This document shows positions 32,663 through 41,024 of a DNA stretch of 64,000 nucleotides, one piece after another. The position numbers and the translations under genes are program-made. Source of the stretch: Fimbriimonadaceae bacterium (GTDB taxonomy: Bacteria > Armatimonadota > Fimbriimonadia > Fimbriimonadales > Fimbriimonadaceae). Within the stretch, counting starts at the first letter, position 1; each line of letters begins with the position of its first letter. The stretch covers positions 124,001-188,000 of the forward strand of contig JALHNM010000001.1 in assembly GCA_022843485.1 (NCBI GenBank). The letters run 5' to 3'. Below the pieces are notes generated by a model. That model did not search any database and was not told where the DNA came from. It was given only the letters and a program-made list of their open reading frames with translations.

Positions 32663-33032
32663 ACGGCCCCACGGCCGGACGCGGCCACAGGACGGCGCAC
32701 GACCATGCCCACCCGACGATGAGGAGGGCCCCGCCGATCGGGGTCACCGCCCCGAGCCACCTCGCCCCCGTCAGCGCGAGGCCGTAAAGCGTGCCCGCGA
32801 ACACCGCGAGACCGGCCACCACGATCCATGCGGGCCGTTCCGAGGCCCCTCGCAGGTGGAGGGCCACCCCGAGCCCGAGCAACGCGACCGCGACCCACGT
32901 ATGGTAGAAGTGTCCCCGCTCGTACCAGGCCATCGCTTGGGGCGTCAGGACGCCGCGCAGGGCATGGGCCCCGAATGCCCCCAACGCCGTCCCGAGCGCG
33001 AGCAACCCGGCCCCGACGGCCGCGACCCTCAC
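32661..33032 (-). CDS. DUF423 family membrane protein
   Basis: A 123-residue four-helix inner-membrane protein of the DUF423 (YgdD-like) family. Family marks are ALGAFGAHALRGVLTPQAMA, the AWYERGHFYHTWVAVALL helix with His, FAGTLYGLALTG, and the final AVTPIGGALLIVGWAWS. The function is unknown in all members. The start is GTG 33032, which overlaps the TGA of the Rieske gene (GTGA, 33029-33032); a longer upstream frame lies within that gene and is rejected. The terminator at 32626-32662 closes the unit. Confidence 0.88.
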   Translation of the reverse strand: MRVAAVGAGLLALGTALGAFGAHALRGVLTPQAMAWYERGHFYHTWVAVALLGLGVALHLRGASERPAWIVVAGLAVFAGTLYGLALTGARWLGAVTPIGGALLIVGWAWSCAVLWPRPAVGP

Positions 33033-34123
33033 CGACCTTGCATCCCCGCCGCGATCATCCGGTGGAACTGGTGGACCCCGACCTCGCGCTTCGGCGAGTA
33101 CCGCCCACGGTCGTAGAATCGGGACCGCACGCCCTTCTGCACGAGCTCGACGACGGCCTCGTCCTCGCGCTCCACACGGTCGAGCGCGGCCCCCGCCCCG
33201 GACCCTAGCTTCGACTCGTCCCATACGTACGGGATGAAGCTGACCTTTGTGAGGTCCGGCGCCAGCGGACGGACGACGTTGATCGACAGGCCCCAAGGGT
33301 AGAAGTTCAGCATCAGGTTCGGGAAGAGCCAGAAGTAGAACGCGGCGACCCGCTCGCCCTCGTCCGGGTGCCCGGCCGGAAGGTCGAAGGCCTCGTCACC
33401 GTCCGCCGCCACCCCGAGCTGGAGGTTCCCGGACTCGAGGAGGATCGTCCGGTAGCTGCCGTAGTCGAGGGTCGCGTTCAGCGCGGCGTGGATGTAGGGG
33501 ATGTGGAAGCCCTCGAGGTAGTTGTCGACGTAGAGCGCCCAGTGGCCCCGCACCATGTAGTCGCGGGCACGCTCGGGGGCGGGTCGGAAGGTCTCGAGCG
33601 GCATCCATCCGACCCGCTCCTCGACCTCACGCAGGTACGCCTCGAGCGGCTGGGCAGGCTCGACCGCAGCGAACACGAGCCGTCGCCACACGCCGAACGG
33701 TACTTTGGGCAGGTCGTCCGACGGGGCCGGGAAGCCCTCGACGCCCTCGAACTCGGGCATGAACTGGCAGGCCCCATCCAGCCCGAACCGCCGGCCGTGG
33801 TAGCGGCACCGGAGCGTGTTCTGGTGCCCGGCGCCCTCGACGACCAGGTTGCCGCGGTGCGTGCAGACGTTGCTCAGGCAGTGCAGCCCGTCGTCGCGGT
33901 CCCTGGTCAGGAGCAGGGGCTCGTCCAGGAAGCCCTCGAGCAACACGCTCGGCGCGACTTGGCCCGGCACCTTGACCTGGTCGAGGTCACCGACGAACTG
34001 CCACGACCGGGCGAAGAGCGCGTCCTTCGAAGCTTCGAACAGCCCTGGGTCGGTGTAGAACCGGGAGGGGATGGTCGCCGCGCGCTCGACCTGCGGATCG
34101 ACGGAAAGGCCGCTCGGGTCCAT
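33029..34123 (-). CDS. Rieske non-heme iron oxygenase, alpha subunit (choline monooxygenase-like)
   Basis: A 364-residue aromatic-ring-hydroxylating dioxygenase-type alpha subunit. The Rieske [2Fe-2S] ligands are Cys87-x-His89 (VCTHRGN) and Cys106-x2-His109 (LRCRYHGRRF). The mononuclear iron site follows at YVDNYLEGFHIPYIHAALN with His207 and His212. The layout and the WALYVDNYLEGFHIPYIH form are closest to choline/carnitine-monooxygenase-like members; the substrate is unknown and no reductase gene is adjacent. On the minus strand AAGGTACGCT ends 6 nt before the ATG, implying a leaderless mRNA. The DUF423 gene is translationally coupled behind it. Confidence 0.9.
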   Translation of the reverse strand: MDPSGLSVDPQVERAATIPSRFYTDPGLFEASKDALFARSWQFVGDLDQVKVPGQVAPSVLLEGFLDEPLLLTRDRDDGLHCLSNVCTHRGNLVVEGAGHQNTLRCRYHGRRFGLDGACQFMPEFEGVEGFPAPSDDLPKVPFGVWRRLVFAAVEPAQPLEAYLREVEERVGWMPLETFRPAPERARDYMVRGHWALYVDNYLEGFHIPYIHAALNATLDYGSYRTILLESGNLQLGVAADGDEAFDLPAGHPDEGERVAAFYFWLFPNLMLNFYPWGLSINVVRPLAPDLTKVSFIPYVWDESKLGSGAGAALDRVEREDEAVVELVQKGVRSRFYDRGRYSPKREVGVHQFHRMIAAGMQGR

Positions 34124-34129
34124 GACCCG

Positions 34130-34135
34130 AGCGTA
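34130..34135 (-). promoter_or_regulatory. -10 element of a leaderless promoter (Rieske gene)
   Basis: Minus-strand AAGGTACGCT ends 6 nt before ATG 34123 and fits the GGTANNNT pattern. Confidence 0.5.
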
Positions 34136-34171
34136 CCTTTGCCTGCACGGGCCGAGCCCGGGCTCTCTCCC

Positions 34172-34648
34172 TTAGGCGGCCCGAAGGGCAGGGGCGGCGG
34201 TCTTGCCCTTGTTCAGCGACTTCCGGACGTTGGCCGGGATGAGGTGCTCCGGGCGGAGGATCAGGACGAGCCGGCCCTCGGACTGGGCGACGCCGAGGAC
34301 GAAGTCATCCTCCTTCTCCTTGAGCCAGTCTTGCGGGGGCTCGACCTTCGAGTCGTCGAGTACGGCGATCCCGTCGACCGCGTCGACCCGGACGGCCACC
34401 GACCCGCCCTCCTGGGCTACTACAATGAACTGACCCGGGCTCGGATCGATCTCCAAGTTGAAGCGGGCGCGAAGGTCGACGGCGGGGAGTGTCTCGCCCC
34501 GCAGCTCGAAGACGCCCATGACCATCGCGGGTGTTTGAGGCACCCTCGTGACAGTCTGGGCGTTCAGGATCCGTTCGACCGATTCGATCGGTAGCCCGAA
34601 GAAGTCCGGCCCGAGACGAAAGACGACATGCTTGTGCTCAGCGTTCAT
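34172..34648 (-). CDS. CheW-like chemotaxis coupling protein
   Basis: A 158-residue single CheW domain. Characteristic parts are VVFRLGPDFFGLPIESVERI (first strands), VTRVPQTPAMVMGVFELRGE (the conserved P-x-x-x-x-G-[VI]-x-x-x-R-G) and LPAVDLRARFNLE, followed by FIVVAQEGGSVAVRVDAVDG. CheW links chemoreceptors to the CheA kinase. No cheA, receptor or other che gene is near, so it is an orphan coupling protein or part of an alternative signalling array. A basic C-terminal tail (VRKSLNKGKTAAPALRAA) extends beyond the domain. Confidence 0.9.
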   Translation of the reverse strand: MNAEHKHVVFRLGPDFFGLPIESVERILNAQTVTRVPQTPAMVMGVFELRGETLPAVDLRARFNLEIDPSPGQFIVVAQEGGSVAVRVDAVDGIAVLDDSKVEPPQDWLKEKEDDFVLGVAQSEGRLVLILRPEHLIPANVRKSLNKGKTAAPALRAA

Positions 34649-34740
34649 AGCAACCCCGGCGGGGGCCGTGGTATGGCCCTCCCCCGGGGGTTCTGCCCGA
34701 CCGGGCCACGCGTCGCGCCGGTACGAATCGCAGAATCCGG

Positions 34741-34746
34741 TATAAG
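34741..34746 (+). promoter_or_regulatory. -10 element of a leaderless promoter (34753 gene)
   Basis: CCGGTATAAG ends 6 nt before ATG 34753, supporting that ATG over the GTG one codon earlier. Confidence 0.5.
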
Positions 34747-34752
34747 CCGGTG

Positions 34753-35892
34753 ATGCTGTCGGTGTCCCTTGCCCTCTGGTTGGCGCAGGCCCGGTCGGAC
34801 GACCCGGTCGAGCGGCTCGAGGCGTTCCTCGCGGCGACCCCAGAGCTCCGGGCCGAGTTCTCCTTGACCGAGACCTCGCGCACGCTGACGGGGGTGAGCG
34901 AGCGGGGGCCAGCTTACGAACGGGTCGCCCTCGAGACCCCGGCGGGGCCGATCGAGTACCGGCAGACCGCCGATGGGTTGCTCGTTATGGACCATGCCCA
35001 GCGGACGTACGCCCGGCATGCCCCCTACCCCGAGTTCCTCGGCCCCCCAGACGACGCCGACCCCTTCCTCTCCTACAGCCGACCCTGGTTCCTCCGGCCC
35101 GGCTGGTTCCGGGCGGACCCGGACGGACCGGAGTGGCAGGCCCAGCCCGGTGAACCCGGCGAGCCGCCGCAGTGGGAGAGCGTTCGGCTGACGCTGCCTG
35201 TCGGGTCGCGGAACGTGCCCCGTTCACCCGGCGATGAAGACCCCGGGCCCGAAGGGGACGGGGGGAAGTACACCGTGACCGTCGACCAGGTCGGTCACCC
35301 CGTGAGGTTCGTGGCGGACGAACCGACCCCGGGGGGTCGTAGGGTCCGGACCTGGCGGTTCACCCGCGTCTCGAGAGTGACCGATGGGTCGAAGGCGTCC
35401 TCCCTTGCCCCGCCGTGGGGCTACGAACCGAACCGGCTTGCCTCGTACCGGCGACCCTGGCGAGTCGGGGACTCGCCGCCCGAGGTCGACGTTCCGTTCG
35501 AGAAGGGGGGAGCGGTAAGCCTCAAGGTCGTGACGCGGGTGCGGCCGACGGTGTTCCTGTTCACTTCCGGCGAGTGCGAGCCGAGCCGGGCGAGCCTCCC
35601 GTTCTGGGGCAAAGTCGCAGAGCGTGCCCGGCGGTCACAGGCGAGGTTGATCCATATCGCCCTGGACGGGGCGCCGACCCCGGAGGGCTGGGAGCGGATC
35701 GTCGACGCCTCGGGCAGGGTCGAGACGGCGTTCCAAGTCCCGCAGACGCCGTACGCCATCACGCTCGCGCCGGGAGGTTCGGTGCTGGGCAGTTGGCCAG
35801 GGTACGGCCTTGGCGAAGACGATGAGGCGGCGGACAGCCTGCTCCGAAACCTTGAGAAGGGGCTGGAGCGGCTGAAGTCAACCGGCGGCTAG
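34753..35892 (+). CDS. Secreted protein: LolA-like N-terminal part plus thioredoxin-like C-terminus
   Basis: A 379-residue exported protein. A short signal segment (MLSVSLALWLAQA) precedes a beta-rich region (about 20-210: EFSLTETSRTLTGVSERGPA, AGPIEYRQTADGLLVMDHAQ) that resembles the LolA/DUF2092 half-barrel. Residues about 245-379 look thioredoxin-like: RPTVFLFTSGECEPSRASLP, then RLIHIALDGAP and the cis-Pro-like VPQTPYAITLAPGG. Only one Cys (in GECEPS) is present, so it would not be a dithiol oxidoreductase; it could bind a partner or use a peroxiredoxin/TlpA-type site. The domain assignments are structural impressions. Its last 15 bp overlap tail-to-tail with the ruvX-like gene. Confidence 0.7.
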   Translation: MLSVSLALWLAQARSDDPVERLEAFLAATPELRAEFSLTETSRTLTGVSERGPAYERVALETPAGPIEYRQTADGLLVMDHAQRTYARHAPYPEFLGPPDDADPFLSYSRPWFLRPGWFRADPDGPEWQAQPGEPGEPPQWESVRLTLPVGSRNVPRSPGDEDPGPEGDGGKYTVTVDQVGHPVRFVADEPTPGGRRVRTWRFTRVSRVTDGSKASSLAPPWGYEPNRLASYRRPWRVGDSPPEVDVPFEKGGAVSLKVVTRVRPTVFLFTSGECEPSRASLPFWGKVAERARRSQARLIHIALDGAPTPEGWERIVDASGRVETAFQVPQTPYAITLAPGGSVLGSWPGYGLGEDDEAADSLLRNLEKGLERLKSTGG

Positions 35893-36303
35893 CACTCGCT
35901 CGGCCAGGATAAGGGCGACGAAGTCGTCGACCGGTTCGGGCGGGGTCTGGAGAGTGGCCGGAACCAGCCGCCGCCAGCCCTTGCGCGGATGGTGCTCCCA
36001 GTACCGCTCGCGCGCCTTGAGGCTAGTGTCCTTCTCGTCGATCACCAGGATGCCGATGCTCGGTGCCTGTTCGCGGAGGCGTTCGACGGTCTCTCGCGAC
36101 CTTGTGCCATCACCGCAGACGATCATGCCGTAGGCACCGTGGTCGCGGGCCCCGGCGACGGCCGCGCAGAGGTCTTCGGTCGGGACGATCGCACGCCAAA
36201 GCACCTCGATCTCTCCCGCTGAGGTCCGCTTGACGAGCGCGACGCCGCACTTCGACCGACCCGGGTCGATCGCGAGGACGGTTCGCTCGCCAAGGGACTT
36301 CAT
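35878..36303 (-). CDS. RuvX/YqgF-like RNase H-fold protein
   Basis: A 141-residue YqgF/RuvX-family protein. The RNase H-fold start TVLAIDPGRSKCGVALVKR carries the first catalytic Asp; VIDEKDTSLKARERYWEHHP has the D/E-x-x-[ST]-[ST] element; PPEPVDDFVALILAERVL ends with the last acidic pair. Members act as pre-16S rRNA processing nucleases or Holliday-junction resolvase-like enzymes; this more divergent branch is seen in cyanobacteria-like lineages, so exact function is open. The ATG overlaps the stop of the DUF3084 gene (ATGA, 36300-36303). It is the last gene of the rlmN-lpt operon. Confidence 0.82.
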   Translation of the reverse strand: MKSLGERTVLAIDPGRSKCGVALVKRTSAGEIEVLWRAIVPTEDLCAAVAGARDHGAYGMIVCGDGTRSRETVERLREQAPSIGILVIDEKDTSLKARERYWEHHPRKGWRRLVPATLQTPPEPVDDFVALILAERVLAAG

Positions 36304-37799
36304 CTCAAGCGGAATTGTAGCTTGAGCCGGTCAGCGGCCCGGGTGTCCTCGGCGGCGATGAACTGGACGCGGGCGATCATGCCGGACGCCTTGATCTGGC
36401 GAACGAGGGCGAGGACCGCCTCGGACGAGATCTCGCCGAGCGGCTCGGGGCGGCCGGTGGCGGGGATGAGACCGTCGCGGATCGCCTTCGGCCCAAGCTG
36501 CTCCTGGACGAACTTGCTCAGTTCGGCGAGGATGACGTCTTCGGGCTTGCGCGAGTCGATGCGGGCCTCGGAGATGACTTGGCCCCGGCCGTAGACCCGC
36601 GGGTTCGGCCGCACCGTCACGGCGAGGGGGACGAACTCGCCTTCGAAGGCGTTCAGAAGGGCGGCGGCGATGAGGACCTGGGGCTCGCGGCGGCCGGCGG
36701 CGCGCTCCACGAAGGCGTCGAACTGCATGGCGGCGGGGACGGGGTTCCCTTGCGGGTCGCTCAGATCGACGAACCCGGCGGCCTCGGGTCGCCCGTCGCC
36801 GGCCCCTTGCGAGCGAGCGTAGGCCGAGGCCCGCTCGACGAGGGCGAGCATCGACGCCCGGGCCTCAGCCAGGCTCATCCCCTGGCTCACGGGTAGGCGG
36901 GCGAGCTCGTAGCCGCGCTGGAACACGAGCCGCCTCGTGCGGGAAGCGGCAGTGGCGCTGTCGCGGAACTGGCGCAGGGCGGCCACCTGCTGCTGCGCCT
37001 CGGTCAAATCGCCCTTCGCCTGGTTCAACTCCGCCTGGGCCGAGGCCTTCTCCTTGTTGAGCCGCTCGATATCGGTGCGGGCCGCCTGGGTCGTCGAGTC
37101 CAGTTGGGTCGAGAGCGTGGCGATGTCGGTCTCGAGCTGCCGGGCGCTCGTCTCGAGTTCCTTGAGGCGCCGCTCTGCAGCGAGCAATTCATCGGCAAGG
37201 ATGAGGTTCTGATCCGAGATCTCCTTGTTGACCTTCTGAAACTGCTGGTTGTTGACCTTGGTGCTATCGAAGTCGGCCAGGAGCTTACGGTACTCGCCGG
37301 AGAGCCGCCGTAGGTTCGTGACGACCGTACGCAGATTCTTCGACAGGGCGGCCGTCTCGCGGCGGAGGCGGGACGACTGAGACCGGAGCGAAGCAAGGTC
37401 CGACTGCGACTTCGTGACGAGAGCCTTCTGCCGGTCCAGGTTGACCCGTTCGGACGCGAGCGACTTCCGGGTGGAGTCGAGCTCGCGGGACCGCTGACCG
37501 AGTTCGTCCTCGGCTTTGCCCAGGGTCCGCTCTACCTGCGCGAGGCGTTCGCGGGCGGCGTTCCCCTCGACGATCCAGACCCGGACAGGTTCGCTGAAGA
37601 GGAACAGCCCCGCGATGGCGAGCGACGTCGCGAGTGCGCCGAACAGGCCGGTAATGATCGCCGCCGTATGCCGGGGCCGCAGGCGCTTGAACGTCAGCCT
37701 CTTCTTGCCGAAGTGCCGGCCGATCTGGTCGCCCCAATAGGCCACGAGCCCTCCGACGACCACGAGCGCCGCGATGAACAGCCAGCCGACGAGGTTCAC
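36300..37799 (-). CDS. DUF3084 membrane coiled-coil protein
   Basis: A 499-residue protein with two N-terminal membrane helices (LVGWLFIAALVVVGGLVAYW; IITGLFGALATSLAIAGLFL), then a long coiled coil (about 80-270: ERLAQVERTLGKAEDELGQR and on) and a C-terminal globular DUF3084 domain (QVLIAAALLNAFEGEFVPLA, NPRVYGRGQVISEARIDSRK). DUF3084 proteins occur in cyanobacteria and Deinococcus; function unknown. Its place after lptF and before ruvX suggests a role in cell-envelope organisation. The start GTG 37799 overlaps the lptF stop (GTGA). TM and coiled-coil order suggests a cytoplasmic or periplasmic rod anchored at its N-terminus. Confidence 0.88.
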   Translation of the reverse strand: MNLVGWLFIAALVVVGGLVAYWGDQIGRHFGKKRLTFKRLRPRHTAAIITGLFGALATSLAIAGLFLFSEPVRVWIVEGNAARERLAQVERTLGKAEDELGQRSRELDSTRKSLASERVNLDRQKALVTKSQSDLASLRSQSSRLRRETAALSKNLRTVVTNLRRLSGEYRKLLADFDSTKVNNQQFQKVNKEISDQNLILADELLAAERRLKELETSARQLETDIATLSTQLDSTTQAARTDIERLNKEKASAQAELNQAKGDLTEAQQQVAALRQFRDSATAASRTRRLVFQRGYELARLPVSQGMSLAEARASMLALVERASAYARSQGAGDGRPEAAGFVDLSDPQGNPVPAAMQFDAFVERAAGRREPQVLIAAALLNAFEGEFVPLAVTVRPNPRVYGRGQVISEARIDSRKPEDVILAELSKFVQEQLGPKAIRDGLIPATGRPEPLGEISSEAVLALVRQIKASGMIARVQFIAAEDTRAADRLKLQFRLR

Positions 37800-38905
37800 G
37801 AGGCCTCCCTCGTCTGGACGAGCCAGAAGGCGACGACGAGGCCGATGACGGTCGGGGTGAAACTCGCGAACGCCGCCGGGAACCGCCCGCCCTGGGCGGC
37901 GATCGACATCACGTTCGTCACTAGCATGTAGGCGAAGATGATGACGACCGAGAGCCAGAACCCGGAGGCGGTCGAGGCGCGGTGGTTCCGTACGGCGAGC
38001 GGGGCCCCGACCAGCCCGAAGACCAGCGCCCCGAGCGGCACGGTGAGCTTGTTCCAGTAACCGAACTCGAGGTTGGCGATCTGAGCGGGGCTGGCCGCGG
38101 GGTTCGCTTTCTCGCGGGCGATCTGCCGGCCCATTTCGGCCATGCTGAGGGCGTCAAGGTCGCGCAGCGCCTGGGCGAGGAGGTCTTCGGGGGTGACGTC
38201 GAGCCGAGGGACCTCGCTCGGGAAGGCCCGGTCGAACTCGACCACCGACCCCCCGTCGGCGGGGGTCAAGCGGGCCCCGCCCCGGAGTTCCCAGCGCTCC
38301 TCGTCCGTGTACTCGAGCTCGTTGGCGAAGACGTAGTAGTTCGGCTCCTCGTTGGCGCCGTAGACGGTGATCGTGACGCCCGTGAGCGTGCGGTCCACGA
38401 AGTCGAAGTCTCGAGCGGTGAGGTAGGCCTGGAGCCGGCCGTCCTGGTAGATCGGGCGGGAGCGGGGCTGGGCGACCCGACCCTCGGTGTCGGCGTCGAT
38501 CTGGCTTCGGAGGTCCACGGCCCGTTGGGTGGCCCCAGGGACCAGACGCTCGGTGAAGAAGAACGCCAGGAGCGCCACCGCGAGGCCGAACGCGGCGACT
38601 GGGGCCATCACGCGCTTGAGGCTCACCCCGGCGGCGCGGACGGCCACGACCTCGCTGTCCCCGCTCAGACGCCCAAAGGCGAGGAGGGTGGCGAGCAGGA
38701 CCGCCATCGGGAAGGTCTTCGCCATCACCCCCGGCAGGAGCAGCACGGTGAGCTCCACCACCATCGCCGGGCTCACCCCCTCGCTCAGGTACCGGGTGAG
38801 TTCGAACAGGAACGACCCCGCGAGGATGAGCACGGTGAACATCGCCACGCCGAACGCCCACGGGCCGAAAAGCTCGCCTAGCACCCACCGGTCGACGCGC
38901 TTCAC
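37796..38905 (-). CDS. LptF/LptG-family LPS export permease
   Basis: A 369-residue YjgP/YjgQ permease. Three N-terminal helices (VLGELFGPWAFGVAMFTVLI; VVELTVLLLPGVMAKTFPMA) carry the conserved L-x-x-P and KTxPxAxL elements; a periplasmic beta-jellyroll of about 150 residues follows (QAYLTARDFDFVDRTLTGVT); three C-terminal helices end the protein (LTVPLGALVFGLVGAPLAV). With LptB it extracts lipopolysaccharide from the inner membrane. Only one permease gene is present here, so it may homodimerise or its partner is elsewhere. GTG 38905 overlaps the lptB stop (GTGA, 38902-38905). No lptD gene is in the window. Confidence 0.92.
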   Translation of the reverse strand: MKRVDRWVLGELFGPWAFGVAMFTVLILAGSFLFELTRYLSEGVSPAMVVELTVLLLPGVMAKTFPMAVLLATLLAFGRLSGDSEVVAVRAAGVSLKRVMAPVAAFGLAVALLAFFFTERLVPGATQRAVDLRSQIDADTEGRVAQPRSRPIYQDGRLQAYLTARDFDFVDRTLTGVTITVYGANEEPNYYVFANELEYTDEERWELRGGARLTPADGGSVVEFDRAFPSEVPRLDVTPEDLLAQALRDLDALSMAEMGRQIAREKANPAASPAQIANLEFGYWNKLTVPLGALVFGLVGAPLAVRNHRASTASGFWLSVVIIFAYMLVTNVMSIAAQGGRFPAAFASFTPTVIGLVVAFWLVQTREAS

Positions 38906-39666
38906 GCCGGGGGCTCCTGGCTCCCCGACCCGCCAAGCCGGTCGTCGGCCTCGCGGAACCCCTGGCCGAGGTAGTGCTTGCGGACGTGGGGGTTGCTCCG
39001 GATCGCCCGCTCGTCTCCTTCCGCCTCGATCCTCCCAGCGATAAGGATGTAGTTGCGGTCGGTGATGCTGAGGGTGGCCTCGACGTTGTGGTCGGTGATC
39101 AGGATGCCGATGCCCTGCCCGACGAGACGGCGGATGATGACCTGGAGCTCCTCGATCGTGACGGGATCGATGCCCGTGAACGGTTCGTCGAGCAGGATGA
39201 ACTTCGGTTCGGTGGCGAGGGCGCGGGCGATCTCGACGCGACGCCGCTCGCCGCCGGAGAGGACGCCGCCGGGACGGTCGAGGATCCGGTCGATGTGGAG
39301 GTCTTCGGCCAGCCTCGCCACTCGCTTCTTGATCTCGTCGCTGCCTAGGCCTTGCATCTCGAGCACGAGTCGGAGGTTGTCCGCGACGCTCAGCCGGCGG
39401 AAGACGCTGCTCTCCTGGGCGAGGTAGCCGACACCCGCCCGGGCCCGCTTGTACATAGGCCAGCGGGTCACCTCGCGGTCGTCGAAGAGCACCCGGCCCG
39501 CGTTGGGGCGCACGAGGCCGGTCACCATGTAGAAGGTCGTGGTCTTGCCGGCGCCGTTCGGGCCGAGGAGTCCGACGACTTCGCCCTGGCCAAACTCGAT
39601 CGACGCCCCATCGACGACCCGTCGTCCTCGGTACGCCTTGACGAGACCCTCGGCGCGGACCTTCAT
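38902..39666 (-). CDS. lptB: LPS export ABC transporter ATPase
   Basis: A 254-residue ABC ATPase with Walker A LLGPNGAGKTTTFYM (33-46), Q-loop AQESSVFRRLSVADN, signature LSGGERRRVEIARAL (136-150), Walker B FILLDEPFTGIDP (156-168) and the switch His193 in TDHNVEATL. The family-specific FTGIDPVTIEELQVIIRRL and DRNYILIAGRIEAEGD confirm LptB. It hydrolyses ATP at the inner membrane to drive LPS export through LptF/G, LptC and LptA. The ATG overlaps the lptA stop (ATGA, 39663-39666), and its own stop overlaps the lptF start, so expression is tightly coupled. Confidence 0.96.
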   Translation of the reverse strand: MKVRAEGLVKAYRGRRVVDGASIEFGQGEVVGLLGPNGAGKTTTFYMVTGLVRPNAGRVLFDDREVTRWPMYKRARAGVGYLAQESSVFRRLSVADNLRLVLEMQGLGSDEIKKRVARLAEDLHIDRILDRPGGVLSGGERRRVEIARALATEPKFILLDEPFTGIDPVTIEELQVIIRRLVGQGIGILITDHNVEATLSITDRNYILIAGRIEAEGDERAIRSNPHVRKHYLGQGFREADDRLGGSGSQEPPA

Positions 39667-40490
39667 CCGCCTCCCGGCTCACGGAGGGTGGCGGAACCGG
39701 ACCGCGTCGACACCCGGGCGACTTCGAACTTCTCGGTGAGCGTGATCTCGACCCGCTCGACCGTCATCACGCCTTGGAACCCTCGGCCGGTGGCCGGGGT
39801 CTGCTCGCCCTCGATCTCCACGTTCCCGGTGACGACGAGCTTGCGGGTGGACCGGTCGTAGGTCATCGCCTGCCCTTTCGCGGTGAGGACGGACTTCGAC
39901 GTCGCGCCCTTCTCGGACTTGGTCGAGACGACGGTGACGGTCACGGGGCCCTGCACCGTCGCTGTCCGCACGGGGTCTTGGGTGCGGGTCTTGAGCGGGT
40001 CGAGCACGAACTGCCCAGAGGCGGCCCGGACGTTGACCCGGCGGGAGGCCCCCGACTCCTCATTGCGGTTGGTGAACGTGAACGCTCCTGGGAGGCGGGC
40101 GACGGCTTGGTCTTGGCCGTCGACGAGCTCGATCCGCTCGGACTCGACCACGGACGCGGTCGGCCCCTGGGTGATCGTGACCACCGCCTGACCCTGCGCG
40201 GTCCCCTTCTCGAGCGTCATCGCCCCGCCACTGGCCTGGAAGATGGTGCCGTCGAGCCGTCGGCAGCGGAACTCGAGCCCCTGATCCTTCGAGAACCCAC
40301 TCACCGGACTGCCCACAAACGTGAAGGCGATCCGGCCGTCCTCCCCGAACTCGGTCTCTTGAGACGTGACCCCGAACACGGCGAACTTGCCCTGCTTATC
40401 GCGCAAGAAGGGCTTCTGCTGTCCTGGCCCGGCCGAGACGACCAGGGCGAGGGCAGCGAGCCCGGTGACGGTCCATGTCCTCCAGCTCAT
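39663..40490 (-). CDS. lptA: LptA/OstA-like periplasmic LPS transport protein
   Basis: A 275-residue exported protein. The signal peptide is SWRTWTVTGLAALALVVSAG. OstA-type beta-jellyroll repeats follow: FRCRRLDGTIFQASGGAMTL, and near the end LTAKGQAMTYDRSTRKLVVT with GNVEIEGEQ. This last pattern (A-x-x-x-x-Y...x-V-x-G-N-V) is the LptA/LptD-N signature. Bridges of LptA carry LPS across the periplasm. It is longer than E. coli LptA (185 residues), suggesting additional strands. The ATG directly follows the lptC stop with no gap. Confidence 0.85.
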   Translation of the reverse strand: MSWRTWTVTGLAALALVVSAGPGQQKPFLRDKQGKFAVFGVTSQETEFGEDGRIAFTFVGSPVSGFSKDQGLEFRCRRLDGTIFQASGGAMTLEKGTAQGQAVVTITQGPTASVVESERIELVDGQDQAVARLPGAFTFTNRNEESGASRRVNVRAASGQFVLDPLKTRTQDPVRTATVQGPVTVTVVSTKSEKGATSKSVLTAKGQAMTYDRSTRKLVVTGNVEIEGEQTPATGRGFQGVMTVERVEITLTEKFEVARVSTRSGSATLREPGGG

Positions 40491-41024
40491 CTAGAACTTA
40501 TCCGGCGAGGCGAATCGGGTCAGCTCAGGGTTGGCCCAGAGCACGGGGAACGGGCCCCAGACCGCCCCCTGTGAAGATACCGTGACCGCCCCTTCCGCCT
40601 CGATCCGGCCCCGGTTCTCCGAGTAGTCGATGCGGGCGGCGGTGAGGCGAAGGCCACGGCGCTCCTCTGTGACTTGGACGCTTCCCGTGGCCACGAGCGT
40701 CTTCTTGGCCTGATCGACCTGGGCCCTTTCGGCCTTGAACCTGCTGACAATGGCCCCACCCCGGTAAATCTCGCCGGTCACGTCCGCGAGTCGGGCAGTC
40801 GAGCCACCGCCGTCCTGCACTTCGAGTTCGGACTGGGCGCTCCGTACGACGAACGCGGGGGCGTCCCCTTCGCCGCGGACGGTGATGACGGGTTCTACGG
40901 CCGTGATCCGTTCTGGCTCTGGTTCGGGGACGGGCGCGACGGTGGCGGGTCGGGAGGTCGGCGCCGGGGAACAGCCCCCGAGGGCCAAGGCCAACGCGGC
41001 GACAAGGAGACCGCGGCGCCTCAT
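40491..41024 (-). CDS. lptC: LptC-like LPS transport lipoprotein
   Basis: A 177-residue predicted lipoprotein. The signal is MRRRGLLVAALALALGGC with a lipobox LGGC, then a Pro/Glu-rich linker and an LptC/OstA-type beta fold (AFVVRSAQSELEVQDGGGST, FKAERAQVDQAKKTLVATGS, TAARIDYSENRGRIEAEGAV). LptC normally anchors LptA to the LptBFG complex through a transmembrane helix; here the anchor looks like a lipid instead. The ATG overlaps the rlmN stop (ATGA, 41021-41024). A much longer frame covering this gene upstream is antisense or out-of-frame noise relative to rlmN. Confidence 0.82.
   Translation of the reverse strand: MRRRGLLVAALALALGGCSPAPTSRPATVAPVPEPEPERITAVEPVITVRGEGDAPAFVVRSAQSELEVQDGGGSTARLADVTGEIYRGGAIVSRFKAERAQVDQAKKTLVATGSVQVTEERRGLRLTAARIDYSENRGRIEAEGAVTVSSQGAVWGPFPVLWANPELTRFASPDKF

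Noticed and set aside
37796-39682. Single 628-codon frame spanning the lptF and lptB regions
   Set aside because: The lptF part is real, but upstream of GTG 38905 the frame is out of phase with the clear lptB gene; a fusion is not supported.
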